Source: Eublepharis macularius
Lineage: Eukaryota > Chordata > Lepidosauria > Squamata > Eublepharidae
Assembly: GCF_028583425.1 (NCBI RefSeq)
Contig: NC_072798.1
Span: 14,572,501-14,636,500, forward strand
Direction: 5' to 3'
DNA length: 64,000 nucleotides
Below the pieces are notes generated by a model that did no database searches, had not been told where the DNA came from, and saw nothing but the letters and a program-made list of their open reading frames with translations. A program made the position numbers and the translations under genes. This document shows positions 42,399 to 54,273 of this stretch, piece by piece. Numbering within the stretch: the stretch's first letter is position 1; each line of letters starts with the position of its first letter.

Positions 42399-43752
42399 GC
42401 TACCAGATTCAGCTTATAATCTCAGTTTGGACCTCGCTTGCATCCTGCTGATGGTTACTTGGGAGAATTTTGCTACTGTCTGGAGATCTGACCATTCTTC
42501 CCACTAGAATGGTGATAATAGGCAACTTTACACCCAAATTGGCATTGACTTTACAAAAATCTCAAGCACAGTTCACTTACAACAGCTCCACCCGTCTTTT
42601 GTTCATCCTTCACTTTGGAGTTCTCTCCATCTTTTCCTCATGTGACCATGCTTAGGACACTTGCGTCCTTATATGAATAAATAGGTGCCCGAGCCACCAT
42701 ACAGTTTGTCCAATTGACTTCTGTGAAAGCAAGTAACTCCACATTTAGTGGCCTAGGAAGGGGGGATATCATGTACAGAACATGTAAGGCTGTCAAACAT
42801 GAGTAACATTACCATATGTGTCATAAACAATCAGAAGTTGGTATCCACTAAGCAAAGAACCTTATTCCAAATTAAGTGTCTATTCCACTACCAGAAGTTC
42901 TTTCAGGCTAAGGTAGGATACTGACCAACAACTGATAGCCGGCTACCAACCTGTGTTTTTTTTCCTGCTCAAATTTTGTCCATTATTTGAATTCCTCATC
43001 TGGAAAACCCGGTAGGATGACTCATTTTTGAGAATGACACATTTTGTGCATGATGTTGATACCTCATGTCTTCATTTACAAGCACAGACGGTCCCCTACA
43101 ATGATGTTCAAGCATGGAGCAGCGGTAGGGATTGAAAATTACAACCAGATGAAAGAAAGACAACAAGAAAGGGGGGCAATGTGTATCTTTTCTAGGAAAA
43201 AGCGTTTTAAAACATTCTTGTCTTTAATAACTTTTTTTAAAAAGGCAGAATTCAGTCTTTGTCTTGTTGATGAAAAAGAAACACAAGATCTCTCTGCCAC
43301 ACAGGTCAAAATCCCTGTAGAGAAAGCCTTATTTTTTATGTCATTAAAAATAAGCCACTGTTTCTGCTTAATGGTACAAAGAAACAAATTAGAAACTAAA
43401 TTGAAAAATTACATGATTATATGGAAATTATATACATTTCCTAGTTCTCATCTCCACATTTTTCACTCAAACAAAAGCGAGGACTGAAAACAGACCTGGA
43501 TATATAAGTAAATCATTCTGGTGTGACTAAGATCTTGGGATTTTCAAACAGCTTTACCTTCAAAAATTATCACTGGACACTAGCTCCCACCAAATGTTCT
43601 TCAGATCACTTTGAAAAGTTCTACCGCAGGAATGGATTGTCAAGCGTTTGCTATCAATGCACAGAACAGCTTAAGTCCATGTAACAAGTACTGGAAAGAC
43701 ATTGCAACTCCTGTAGTTTCTCAGATGATTTCACCAACCTTGCAGACTGATA
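42399..43752. other. No recognised repeat
   Basis: Mixed composition. A 147-codon frame at 43044-43487 has no recognisable domain and AT-rich codon content; treated as chance. Possible non-coding regulatory sequence. Confidence 0.4.
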
Positions 43753-43760
43753 ATCAGGAG

Positions 43761-44165
43761 TAGAGATGGGCATGAACCAAAATACGAACCAAAATCCGTG
43801 ACGAACCAGGCTGGTTCGTGGTTCACGAACCAGCAGTTCATCAGATCCCATTTCTGACGAACCGCCACAAACTTTAGGCTGATTCATTTGGTTCGTTTTT
43901 CAGTTCATCACTGCAGACAGCCTGGCGCCGATCAATCAGTTTCCTAGGCAACAGGGGATGAACTTCCTGTAGACCTTCTGCCAACCCAGAAATGACCTTC
44001 TACTGACCTGGAAGTGGTGATTTGCTGGCCCGGAAGTGACGTTTTCATGAACCAAAACAAACCAATTTGTGAACTGGGGCAGGTTTGTGAAAGTTCATGG
44101 TTCATAAAACGTGACAAACCACAAACCACATGGTTCGATTTTTTTCTGGTTCGTGCCCATCTCTA
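43761..44165. mobile_element. hAT-type MITE, 405 bp (TAGAGATGGGCACGAAC family)
   Basis: Ends TAGAGATGGGCATGAACC and GGTTCGTGCCCATCTCTA. Flanks ATCAGGAG and ATCAAGAC agree at 6 of 8. Subterminal ACGAACC / GGTTCGT motifs are dense, as at 6650, but the interiors are unrelated. Confidence 0.85.
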
Positions 44166-44173
44166 ATCAAGAC

Positions 44174-45302
44174 AGACCTGAGGGAAAGATCTGTCCTTAA
44201 CCTTAAAGCAGACACAATCTTCTAGCCTCTACATCTTCATTAAGTTCAACAAAAGACCAGACCTGATGGATGGACGGGAAATTATTTGCTTAACATAAGC
44301 ACCCCACATCTAGAGAACCGTGAGCAAAGAATAAGTGGGTGTATGCACTGCTGCACTTATAGTTCCCATAAAGGAGGCTGCGCATGCGGCTCCACACATT
44401 TTATCCCATGGCTTTATGACATGGCCCCTCACAGAAGCCATATGTGCAAACTGTTTTCAGCTTATGCAACACAGTCACTTCATCACTGCTGGAAAGAACA
44501 ATCACACACCGAATGGACTATTAAAGCTACCTCAAGGTGATGCTTTAACAAAGCAGACTTGCCTAGATGTCTGAGAATCGGTTCAGCCCAAATAGCTGCC
44601 GCACGAGCAACTGAAGACAAAATCAGAGTTTTCACACTTCAGTAAAGTTTTGTGTTTGAAAGACAGTCACACACAAAAATCCGCAACTTTCAGAAAGCTT
44701 CACATGATCAACAAGCTCAGTGAAATCTCAGCAATGCTCACCGTTGAAAACAAACCCAGAAAACCTGCAACTTCATTGTACAAGGCCTGATATTCAGACC
44801 TAGCAGACTGGAGCCCTGAGACACACAGTTCACACTTGGCCAATCTGAAACCACTTTGTCAGCTGTAACTCAGCCAGTATTAAATTGACTTTTTTTGTTT
44901 GTTACTTCCTTAGCCATTTTTTTTTGCTCATCTTCATTGCTGTGCAATATGCAATTTTCACAGTGTTTCTGTTACATATGACATTTACAATGGTTGGATT
45001 TCCCCCATCTTGCAAAGAGGACATCCTTGTTCAGGTTTTCCCACTGGGTGCAAGTCCAGATTTAGCCAAAGGAACATCTCAGAAAGCAGCAAACCACTTC
45101 TTTTTAGGAAAGCCTGACCTGTTGGAGTTTCCCAGGTTAACTGTTCTCTCTTAACCGCTCCACTGCTCCTCTTCTTTATATCCTCTTTTTCTTCGGATAC
45201 TGTGGGAGACAAACAGAAAGGAGTATTAGAGTTGACTTGCCACTTGCCGCATGAAAAATGATCTCAAAAGATAAATGAATGCAAACAGCAAGGTACCCAG
45301 TA
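44174..45302. other. No recognised feature
   Basis: Mixed composition; nothing identified. Confidence 0.45.
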
Positions 45303-45305
45303 AAG

Positions 45306-45517
45306 GGCCGTTTCCACACGACTTATCAGCCTCCGGAGCATTGCCCAAAACATGTGGAAGATAGCATCTTCTCATGTGAAACCGCGCCAGGAAGACAGGA
45401 TGTTGTGCAAAACTCCCGGATGATAGCATCTTCCTGTGCAATTTCGCACGAGAAGACGCTATCTTCCGTGTGTTTTGCGCAATGCTCTGGAGGATGGTAA
45501 GTCGTATGGAAATGGCC
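45306..45517. mobile_element. GGCC foldback element, 212 bp
   Basis: GGCCGTTTCCACACGACTTA / TAAGTCGTATGGAAATGGCC; inner GGAAGATAGCATCTTCTC / GAGAAGACGCTATCTTCC. Flanked by AAG (45303-45305, 45518-45520). Confidence 0.85.
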
Positions 45518-45564
45518 AAGGACAGCTAATCTGCTGAGGCATTAAAGTTGAATTCAGATACACA

Positions 45565-46072
45565 ACGTATTTATTTAAAAGATTTTTACTCTGCCAATCC
45601 ACCCTCATCAGGCCATTGAGGAGGCTAACAGATTAAAACATACACATTAAAACCTCATCTTAAAAACTATTAAAACCAGCACATAAATACATCTTTAAAA
45701 CAATTTAAAATCAGAGCTTAAAACAGAAGATAAAAACAACAGTTAAAACACTGGGGAGAGAGGAGGGATTGCTGAGGGAATTCCAAGCAAACCAAAAAAG
45801 TCTTCACCCGCTGGCGGAAGATGACAACAGAAGGGGAGTGGCTAATCTCTCCTGGGAGAAAGTTCCAGAGTCTTGGTGCCACTGTTGAAAAGGCCTTCTC
45901 CTGGGTTGCCACCGGACTAATCTCAGGAGATAGGTGCACTCGAAGCAGGGCCTCCAAAGACGACCTCAGAGGTTGGGTGGGTTCATAAGAGAGAAGGCGG
46001 TCCTTCAGGCATGTTGGTGCCAAACCATACAGGGCTTTGAATGTCAGCACTAGTCCCTTGAATTGTGCCCAG
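45565..46072 (-). mobile_element. L2-like LINE, ORF2 C-terminus and 3' UTR
   Basis: Minus frame 46050-45718 reads LTFKALYGLAPTCLKDRL, YEPTQPLRSSLEALLRV, EKAFSTVAPRLWNFLPGEI and FRQRVKTFLVCLE. These motifs are typical of the C-terminus of L2-clade LINE proteins. Below 45718 follows an AT-rich 3' UTR ending at a reversed TTTATTTAAAAGATTTTTAC. The polymerase core is absent: 5'-truncated. Confidence 0.78.
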
Positions 46073-46388
46073 AAACAAATTAATCATGGTTAAATAAAAA
46101 TGTGCCTAAACATGGTTTGTGCTGCGGTCCTGTGCATACTGGCCTCTTACACCCTCCTATCTTGCATGGTGCACAATAAAGAAGGGGTGTTTTAAGATTA
46201 ATTTCCACTTTCTGTGACACTTGAATGAAAGTGCACTGTTTAAACAGGCGCGTTGTTTAAACAGAGCTACTTTTCCTTTCTGCTAAGTTTGATCTTAAAG
46301 TAGAATTAAATCCTGGTTAAGAATCCCATCTTATGGGATAGAAGTGGGAAACAAAGTCATATGCCTGCATTCATACACCATGGATAAC

Positions 46389-46836
46389 CAGGGCTCATTT
46401 TGAGGGGGAACACGCAGGAAACGCAGTTCCGGTAGTTCCCCAAAGAGGTCACATGTCAGGTGGCCCTGCCCACCTGAGTCTCGGCCATTTGAGGCCTGCT
46501 TTGGCCTCGATTGGGGCTGAAACAGCCCGGATTGGGCCTCTGACAGGTGGTGGATCACTCTCCCGCTCAGCAGTGGCCCAATCCTGACCATTCGGGGCCC
46601 CTTTTTGGCCATTTTCAGCCCCTTTTTGCCATTTTGGGCCCAATTTCAGCCCGGAATGACCAGGATTGGGTCCAAAACAGCCAGGATAGGTGATGTCAGG
46701 GGTGTGGCATATGCAAATCAGTTATGCTGATGACACATTTCCAGGGATGGCAAGGGGATTGGCATATGCTAATGAGTTGTGCTAATGAGTTATGCTAATG
46801 AGTTCCTCTAGCTCTTTTTCTACAAAATGACCCCTG
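46389..46836. mobile_element. hAT-type MITE (CAGGGCTCATTT family)
   Basis: Ends CAGGGCTCATTTTGAGG and CTACAAAATGACCCCTG. Flanks TGGATAAC and TGGTTAAC agree at 7 of 8. Same family and orientation as 48435; 3124 is reversed. Confidence 0.88.
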
Positions 46837-46844
46837 TGGTTAAC

Positions 46845-48426
46845 TACAGTGCATCTTAAGGCACCATTCCTTTGTTATGCTCTGTGCCAGTGCAATGAAG
46901 CAGACCAGGGAGTCCTGCATTCACATTCAAGTCCCAAAGCTGTCTCACAGGCAAACCAAACTTAAAAGATTGTTCTGGGGATAAAACAGAGGAGAGCTAC
47001 GTATGCTGCCCAGACCTCCTTGGAGAATGGGCAGAATAAAAAATAGCATCTAAACCGAGGGAGGAGCCAAGTAACTAACGAACTGGTCCCCTCCCGCAGC
47101 CAGTTGCCAGATTTGTGCTGGCAACCCTATGCCAAAAGGGATGTGCAAAATAGGATAGGCCTGATTTAACAGAATACATCTCTGGGACTTTGCACTCAAA
47201 CCTAGGGCTGCCAGGTCCCACACCATGGCAAGGAATCCCCTGCCCTGGCCTCCACCCGCTGCTGGTGCTCATCTTGACAGCAGATGGGAGGGGGGAAGAA
47301 AAGATGAGCAGTGGCTGGATGGTGCATGCTGTGCCCAAGCTCCACAGGACCCAATGATGTCACTTCCAGTTTAAACTGGAGGCTACAGCATCGCAGTGCG
47401 GCACTTCTCTTATAACTGGCCTAAAACATAGAGAAAATACTATGTTTGGGGTCTGCTGAGACACCGTAGCTTCTGGTTTAAATTGCAAATGATGTCACTT
47501 GGGTATCTGCAGAGAACGTGCAGGGAAGAAAAGGACCAGGCCCCCAAACCCAGGCAACCCACACCCCACTTTTCAGGCGGGAGGGCCGGTAACACCACTC
47601 AAACAGCATCTTTTAAAAACTGGGGTGCTACCTGCACAAAGCAACAACACGTGCTGCCAACTACATTGCAAACAGCATGCAAGACAACGCGGAAGGGGGA
47701 ACTGGTAAAAACTGGCTCCTGCTCTTTTGCCAATGGCCTTTCTGCAGCAGCAACCTATAGAGAATTGGGGCTGAGAACAAAACCACCCAAGAGTTAAACC
47801 CACAGCCATTTATTTATACCACAAACGCTGCACTTTTTTTTTTCTTCGATGAACAATTGAGACTTTCTTTACACTTCGCTTGTAGGCACATCATGAGTTT
47901 TGCGGATGACAGTGTGAAAGTAGCAGTTTCTTTTCAACAGTTTCACGCTTTCGTAAACAAAGATGAGATACATCCTCTTTATTTCTCCCCTCATGCGTTG
48001 TCCCCACCGCTGTCATTCTACAGTGCGCATTTTCACTTCTTTTTAATAAAATAAAAACCATATTCAAATAAAAAAAATAAACTGGTCGGATGATGCATTT
48101 TGTATGTTCCTTTACAAAAAAAATCCTTTGAAAGTTTTAGATGGTGTCAAAGTGGGGTGGGGGGAAGAGAGCTCTTGCAATACCATATTTTCCAATGGCT
48201 TGATGAGCTTATGACCAGGTTTAATGCCAGAGCCTACATGCCCTGATGAATCTGTCATATCCATCTCAGAAGCTGGCCTAAAGAAATTAAAGAAAGCAGT
48301 AGTAACTTCCTAGAAAAAATAAGGTTTTCCAAAGACGTTACACCAGTCTTGTGTCAGGCTCTGCCAGGGGATTCTCCTAGACTACTTCAACTTCATCAGG
48401 CCAGGCTGGATTTGTTAAAAGTCTTT
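46845..48426. other. Mostly unassigned
   Basis: Scraps of the TAGGGTTGCCA family: GCTGGCAACCCTATG at about 47121 and CCTAGGGCTGCCAGGTCCC at about 47203. Neither has a clear partner. 47800-48420 is repeat-poor with an A-rich stretch near 48040-48125. Confidence 0.4.
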
Positions 48427-48434
48427 ATTAAGAG

Positions 48435-48814
48435 CAGAGCTCATTTCGAGGGGGAACGCACAGGAACAAAGTTCCGGCAGTTCCCCAAAGAGGTCATATG
48501 TCAGGTGGCCCCGCCCACCTGACTCTTGGCCATTTTGGGCCCGTTTTGGCCTGGATTGGGGCTGAAACGGCCCAAATTGGGCCTCTGACGGGTGGTGGAT
48601 CACTCTCCTACTCATCAGCGGCCCAATCCTGACCATTTGGGGGCCCTTTTCAGCCATTTTCAGTCCCTTTTTGCCATTTTGGGCCCAATTTCAGCCATGA
48701 ATGGCCAGGATTGGGTCCAAAACAGCCAGAATAGGTGATGGCAAGGGGCGTGGCATATGTTAATGAGTTATACTAATGAGTTCCTCCAGCTTTTTTTCTA
48801 CAAAATGACCCCTG
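48435..48814. mobile_element. hAT-type MITE with perfect 8-bp target duplication
   Basis: Ends CAGAGCTCATTTCGAGG and CTACAAAATGACCCCTG. ATTAAGAG is repeated exactly at 48427-48434 and 48815-48822. Internally it lacks the extra CATATGCAAATCAG block present at 46700. Confidence 0.92.
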
Positions 48815-48822
48815 ATTAAGAG

Positions 48823-49479
48823 ATTACCACCATCAGAGCACGGTACAAAGCAATTGCCAGGAATGCTAGAGTAAGGGCCAGTGGGCCAGTTATACCCTCC
48901 TCTCTCCTCCCCCTTTTTCGAGTAGAAGTCCGTTAGACTTGGTGCACGTTTTCTCACGAGAAAGCTGGAAGGGGAAACAGATGCAAGCACCAAGGTTATT
49001 CGGCTGGTTCCCAGGCGCCTCGAGATAAGACAGCTGAGTACAGGATAGCAATAGCATAGAAAATAGCAATAGGCCAGCAGAACCACAAACTATTTATCCC
49101 CCCCATCCCCCACAGTAAAAGACATCACTGAGTATGGCAGGCAGGTCACAGGCCTGCTGCTTGACATCTTGCACCCTGCTCCATTCCCTGAGTCCAATTG
49201 CAGGGAATATTCCCAAACCATTCCCTGGGCCCCCAATTTTTAAAATGGATACATGATGAGAGTCCAGCCCCATTTTTAGCAGTTCCCATCACTTGAATTC
49301 ACATGTCTCTGCCCAAAGATGATCAAAAATGACCATGAGAGATTGTCTGGATCTCTGCGACTTTGCCAGTTTTTCAGACCCACTGCCAAGCTTTCAAATA
49401 TCAGGGGAACAAAAGCCCTTCGCATAATAGCCAAGATACCTTCAAAAATGCTTCAGATGGATAGCTGTGTTGCATTAAA
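48823..49479. other. No recognised feature
   Basis: Nothing identified. Confidence 0.45.
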
Positions 49480-49625
49480 ACAACAGGATTAGAGTCCAAT
49501 GGCATCTTAGAGACCAACAAGATTTTCAGGGTATAAGCTTTCAAGAGTCAAGGCTCCCTTCTTCATGTACAAGGAGGAGTGAAGATCCCTGAGCCTTTAT
49601 ATCCTAGTCAGGAAGTGGGAGGGGT
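49480..49625 (-). mobile_element. Retroelement 3'-end fragment, reversed
   Basis: GAGTCCAATGGCATCTTAGA, CCAACAAGATTTTCAGGG, TATAAGCTTTCAAGAGTC, then GGCTCCCTTCTTCATG and unrelated-looking sequence typical of the internal part. Reverse of the right arm at 38664. Confidence 0.55.
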
Positions 49626-49711
49626 GAAATAAAATGCTAATACACCAAAATGCTAATAGCATTTAAAAATGCAATGCCCCAAACATTTGAACATGGACCT
49701 AAAATGTGGAC

Positions 49712-50381
49712 TATGAGTGTGCGATTTGGTATTCCCGAGCCAAATTTATACCCCCAAAATATCTATTCAGTATTATTCAGATACATCCGGATATATCCAG
49801 CTTATTTGAATAAACTGGTCTTTAAATCACCGAATAATCCAGATATATTCGGGAATATCCGGTAATCTCATTTTAAGTATTGCAGCACTTGTGTCAGTGT
49901 TGTTTGTTTGCCATATGCCATTGCCAGGTCTGGGTGCTGCCTTGGTATTACTGGCTTGCTAGGTCATTGGTTGATGGTGTATGTTTAGCTAAGACTTCAT
50001 GTGTCTTGAAGAAAGCCTTGGATTTTCCCCACATAAGAAACAATGGAGAGCTATTTGCGTAGCTCATTCAGGAGCCTATAGAATAGGACCCTTTGGTCAA
50101 ATTCACTTAAAACTTGGGGAGAAGGGTCTTCAGTGGACAGGAAAGACTAGGTTCCTTGAAATTTTGGTTGAGTTTGCTTGAAAAGTGGTCCTTCTAGCCC
50201 CCTGAAAAGATTTCTCAGTAAGGAATAATTGAGCCCAATATATTTGGAATTCTGAATAAAACCCAGATCCAAATATCCTACTGGTACTTTTAGATCTGAA
50301 TATTGGGAATAAAATATATATAAGTGATATTCTGGATACCTGAACTCAAATAATACCTTTTTTTTTTAGTGCACACTCCTA
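49712..50381. mobile_element. hAT-type element, 670 bp (TAGGAGTGTGC family)
   Basis: Ends TATGAGTGTGCGATTTGG and TAGTGCACACTCCTA. Flanks ATGTGGAC and TTTTGGAC agree at 6 of 8. Subterminal GATATATCC / GGATATA-type words recur. No transposase frame. It sits next to the L1 fragment at 50392. Confidence 0.7.
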
Positions 50382-50391
50382 TTTTGGACTC

Positions 50392-50880
50392 CTATTTTGA
50401 ACAGTCCTCGATGGTTGGCACTTCTTGTACTTTCCACTTCAGCGCGTACAAAAGTCTAGCTGCTGCCATCATGTAAAATAGCAATGTCCTGTATTGTGCT
50501 GGAATATCCTCCATTCCCAAGTTCAGTAGCAGGAGTTCTGGGTTCTTATTAACTTGAAATTGTAAAATCTCACTTATTACTCTTATTATTTCCCCCCAGT
50601 ACTGCCTAGCTACCTCACAAGTCCACCACATGTGATACAAAGATCCCTCATGTTTTTTACATTTCCAGCACTTGTTAGACATATTTAAGTTCCCTAGCGC
50701 AATTTTCTTTGGTGTCAAATACCAACGATAAATCATTTTATAGACATTCTCTTTAATGTTAGAGCATGTCGTAATCTTCAACGTATTTTTCCACAAGTAT
50801 TCCCACGCCTCCATTGTTATTTCTTTATTAAAGTTTATAGCCCACTTCACCATCTGCACTTTAACTGTCTCATCTTCAGT
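50392..50880 (-). mobile_element. L1-type LINE, ORF2 C-terminal fragment
   Basis: Minus frame 50859-50392 (155 codons) with MIYRWYLTPKKIALGNLN, the Cys-His segment CWKCKKHEGSLYHMWWTC, and LLNLGMEDIPAQYRTLLFYM, LLYALKWKVQEVPTIEDC. This is the cysteine-rich C-terminus of L1 ORF2p, downstream of the reverse transcriptase. The polymerase and endonuclease are missing; the 3' side ends near the hAT element. Confidence 0.85.
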
Positions 50881-51322
50881 ACTGAAGAAATTGGGAAATT
50901 TTCAACAAACTCAGGGAAACCCCTCGATTTACAGAAAAAATTAAAATGATAACAAATGGTTGAGGGGACATTAAATTGAAAATAAAAGAAGCAATGATAC
51001 AGTATGGTGGTGGCAGCTCAAGAGAAGCCTGAGAGAGAGGAGAGAAGGGGAGGAGGGGAGCAAGGAGAGAGAGTGAAAGAGACCATGCCGGCGAGAGAGA
51101 AGGGAAGTGAATGGGGGAGAGGAAGAGGAAGCAAGAGGGCCTAGCAATGGGGGAGAGGGGCAATGTGTGTATACAGAGAGAGAGAGCGAAACAGCAGCTC
51201 TAAGTAGGAGTTGGCAGCTGGACAGTTGGGGAGGGAAAAGGCTCACTGCCTCCACTCCTCTTCTGCTTTCCAATATTCTCCTCACCCACTCTGCAAGCCT
51301 CCTGTTGCACCACAGAGTTTGG
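50881..51322. other. Purine-rich low-complexity stretch
   Basis: 51010-51190 is a GA-rich run (GAGAGAGAG with AGGAAG), giving Ser/Leu-rich spurious frames on the minus strand. Confidence 0.6.
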
Positions 51323-51330
51323 GTCTGAGG

Positions 51331-51683
51331 TAGGGTTGCAAGGTCCTATCTTTTGCTGTTTGTGTCGTGCGAGCTCCCAGCCTGTGCAATGATGTCACTT
51401 CTGGAAAGTTACATCATCATGTGGGCCCTGTGCTGCCCTGAAAGCACTCCCACATGCCACAGGGGGCTGAATTTGGCAGCTGTGGAGCGCAGGAGCGCTG
51501 CTGCTCTCCAAAGCAGCCAATTCGGCCTGAATCCAGCCAAAATCAGACCACTGCAGAGCGGGAAGTGCTGCTGTGCTCCACAGTGGCCCAGTTTGGGCTG
51601 CTCCACCCCATGTAAGTGGAGGTGGGGGAGTGGAGTGTGGGAGCGGGGGATCCCCTGCCCCCAACGGGGAACTAGCAACCCTT
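51331..51683. mobile_element. hAT-type MITE (TAGGGTTGC ends), GC-rich interior
   Basis: Left TAGGGTTGCAAGGTCC, right GGAACTAGCAACCCTT. Flanks GTCTGAGG and GTCGGAGG agree at 7 of 8. The interior has AATGATGTCACTTCTGG and mirrored GAGCGCAGGAGCGCTGC blocks; three 120-codon frames overlap it by chance. Confidence 0.78.
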
Positions 51684-51691
51684 GTCGGAGG

Positions 51692-52984
51692 TGCTTGCCC
51701 CTCCAACCCAGCCTCATAAACTGACCCACAGCTGTGGCAGTGGTGGCTTGAATACCACAGCACATGGGATGCACATTCACTCCCTGTCTTGCATATGCTT
51801 TACAGGCTGCAGAAAAATCACCAATGAGGGAGAGTCAGGAAGAGAAAACACAGCACGTTTAAGGGCAAGCAAGAGGGGATGAAGTGAAGGCACCAGTAAT
51901 TGGAAGTTCTATCCCCAATGAGTTCTTGGGGGTCCCCCCCCCCTTGTACCTCCTTATCCCCTAACCTGTTTTGGAAAGACTTCGGAATTCAGGTCAATCA
52001 GGTGAACATTTCAATGCAAATTTACATCCCCTCAATTTCCCCAGTCCACTGACATTTAGAAAATCGGCTTGCTACTTCTTCAAAAGCATAAAAGCAACTT
52101 CATAAGAACAATCAATAACAAGCTTTAATAAACAATTCAGGGGCATCAAAATAGCTTACAATGTCATCCAGTAGCCTACAGTGATATTCGTAAAACTGCC
52201 TTTAGGTAGAAGCAGACTGCAAAACCAGCAAAAAAGGAGACTGAGCTAGGTACACTGAATGTTCCAAATTGTCCAACCTATTTTCTTTCCACATCAACTA
52301 AATCATTACCTTTTAAAATGTAAGTTTGTATTAAATCAGCTCCCTGAAGCACAAAAAGATAAGACACCACAAAAAGCGCGAGAGAGAAAGAGAATTTTCT
52401 AATCCCACCGTATAGTGGGGAAAATGTTCAAAATCCACGGTGGAAAACAGGTTAGTGTTAAGGACTCAACATTTTCAAATGTTACGAAGAAGGACGGGAA
52501 AAGGATGTCGAACTGTCGAACTGAGAGTTTGCTCTTTTCCTGACTAAAGTTCTAGGGGCTTTCTCCCAGGTAGAAGGTCACATCTATTACTTTCCTCAGC
52601 TTTGTTATGATATCACTCTTCCCATACGAGAATGGGATAGGCAACAGGCGTATTAACTTGTAGGCTCACAGCATTTGGAACATTATTAAAGAGCTCTGAC
52701 GCTGCTCGGGAAGATAAAACTCCATCAAATATGCCTATCTGATATTTGCCTGCCCTCTAGAGACTGGCTTGAATCACAACCCCATCTCTGAAGTATCTCT
52801 ACTTTTTGAGACCGGAATTATTCACTTGCCACAAAGAAATGTACAATTATCCAAACAAAACATCGTAAAGCATGGAGCCTGGCTCCTTTAGACCTAGAAT
52901 GCACTGTTCATCTGATCGGAAACTGTTGTTTTAGAAATCACCGATGAAATCTAAAAGAAAGACTCCAAATACGGGAACTTGATT
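51692..52984. other. Repeat-poor block
   Basis: No transposon recognised over 1.3 kb. A C run near 51937; AT-rich with scattered TAAT cores at 52080-52350. Candidate non-coding regulatory DNA. Confidence 0.35.
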
Positions 52985-53092
52985 TTAATAACTCACATTG
53001 CACTCTTAAGAAGAGTTATACCCTTCTAAATCCATTGGAGACAATGGGATTAGAAGAGTGGAATTCTGCATAGGGTTGCACTAATAGGCTGT
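52985..53092. mobile_element. Diverged palindromic MITE-like element
   Basis: CACATTGCACTCTTAAGAAG at the left; CCATTGGAGACAATGG centre; GCATAGGGTTGCACTAA right. Related to 8449. Confidence 0.5.
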
Positions 53093-53599
53093 TAAATAGA
53101 GTCATTTTAGTACCTCATTAGTACATAGGACTTTTTATTCACCTAGCAGGACATATAAACGACTGATATCACAGCATCGAAGAGAAGCAATAATACTGCT
53201 AGGAGATACTGCACACAATTTACGTGGGATTAAAGTTTTGACATAAAGAAGCAAGATCGGAAAGAAAGCAATTTTGGATGATGTAAATGCCATACTTTCT
53301 GAGACTTCTGAAGGGGTGAGATGAACTTTCACTACATCCCATTTTCAATTTTAAAAAATCCCATTCAAAAGTGTCGTGCCATCCTTATTTAAGAATAAAC
53401 ATAGGGAAGAGTATTTAAAAAGAAACTTTAAAGTATTTAAAAAGAAACTTCTGCCCTCTCTGAAACTTCATATTTTGTCCATAACCATCATGTCCCAGTT
53501 TTTGTTCTTCCACTGTGTGATGGTTGGTCCTTTGTTTAATTTCCACATTTGTGCTCTCAAGAATTTAACCGCCATCAACAGGAGTGCTATCAGTTCTTC

Positions 53600-53955
53600 T
53601 TTTTTAAAATATAATTTTTATTGATAATACTTATTCTCCATACAATGATTAAATACAATTTGTACAATGTAAAATACAACTAACAACTAACACATTCCAA
53701 AATTCCAAACGTTTAAAATTCCCAGTTTCAAAATTACAACATTCCAAAAATTTCAAACTGTCAGACTTTCATAATTACAAAATTTCGGAGAGAGTTGATA
53801 ACTAGTACATAACTATGAAAAAGTTTGCAAAGTGATGAAATACAGAAATTTACAAAGATTTTAAATATATTCTAAAACCTGAAAGAACTTTAGACCTGGA
53901 TGAGAACTGTTACTTTCTAGATACTCAAAAAATGGAAACCACTTCTCCACAAAAT
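53600..53955 (-). mobile_element. L1-type LINE 3' UTR inserted in another L1
   Basis: On plus it begins TTTTTTAAAATATAATTTTT, a reversed poly-A and AATAAA end. It runs through AT-rich sequence to about 53955. The flanks share CTATCAGTTCTT (about 53587-53598 and 53960-53971), fitting a target duplication. Tail type matches the insertion at 25563. Confidence 0.65.
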
Positions 53956-54102
53956 TTGTACTATCAGTTCTTTTCTAATAGTTATCTATTATATATAATA
54001 TATAATATATAATCTAATAGCTATCAGTTCTTTTCTAATCATTGGTACTGTGTTATTATTCCAGAAATTTAACAGTATCACTTCAGGTTTATGTGGAATG
54101 GT

Positions 54103-54273
54103 GGCCGTTTCCACACGGCTTACCTTTCGGCAGAAGACAGCGTGTTCTCGTGCGGAATTTCGTGATAACAGCATGTTCTCGCGCGAAATCGTGCAGTAAC
54201 AGTGTCTTCCTGGCGCGATTTCGCACAGGAAGACGCTGTGTTCCGGCAAAAAGTAAGCCGTGTGGAAATGGCC
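54103..54273. mobile_element. GGCC foldback element inside an L1 frame
   Basis: GGCCGTTTCCACACGGCTTA / TAAGCCGTGTGGAAATGGCC; inner GAAGACAGCGTGTTCTCG / GGAAGACGCTGTGTTCCG. Flanks GGT (54100-54102) and AGT (54274-54276). Removing it and one triplet restores the L1 reading frame (IGNTIPHKPEV), which fixes both borders. Confidence 0.85.

Noticed and set aside
43044..43487. 147-codon plus-strand frame
   Set aside because: No recognisable domain, no splice-site context that convinces, and a competing minus frame at 43139-43387; likely chance.
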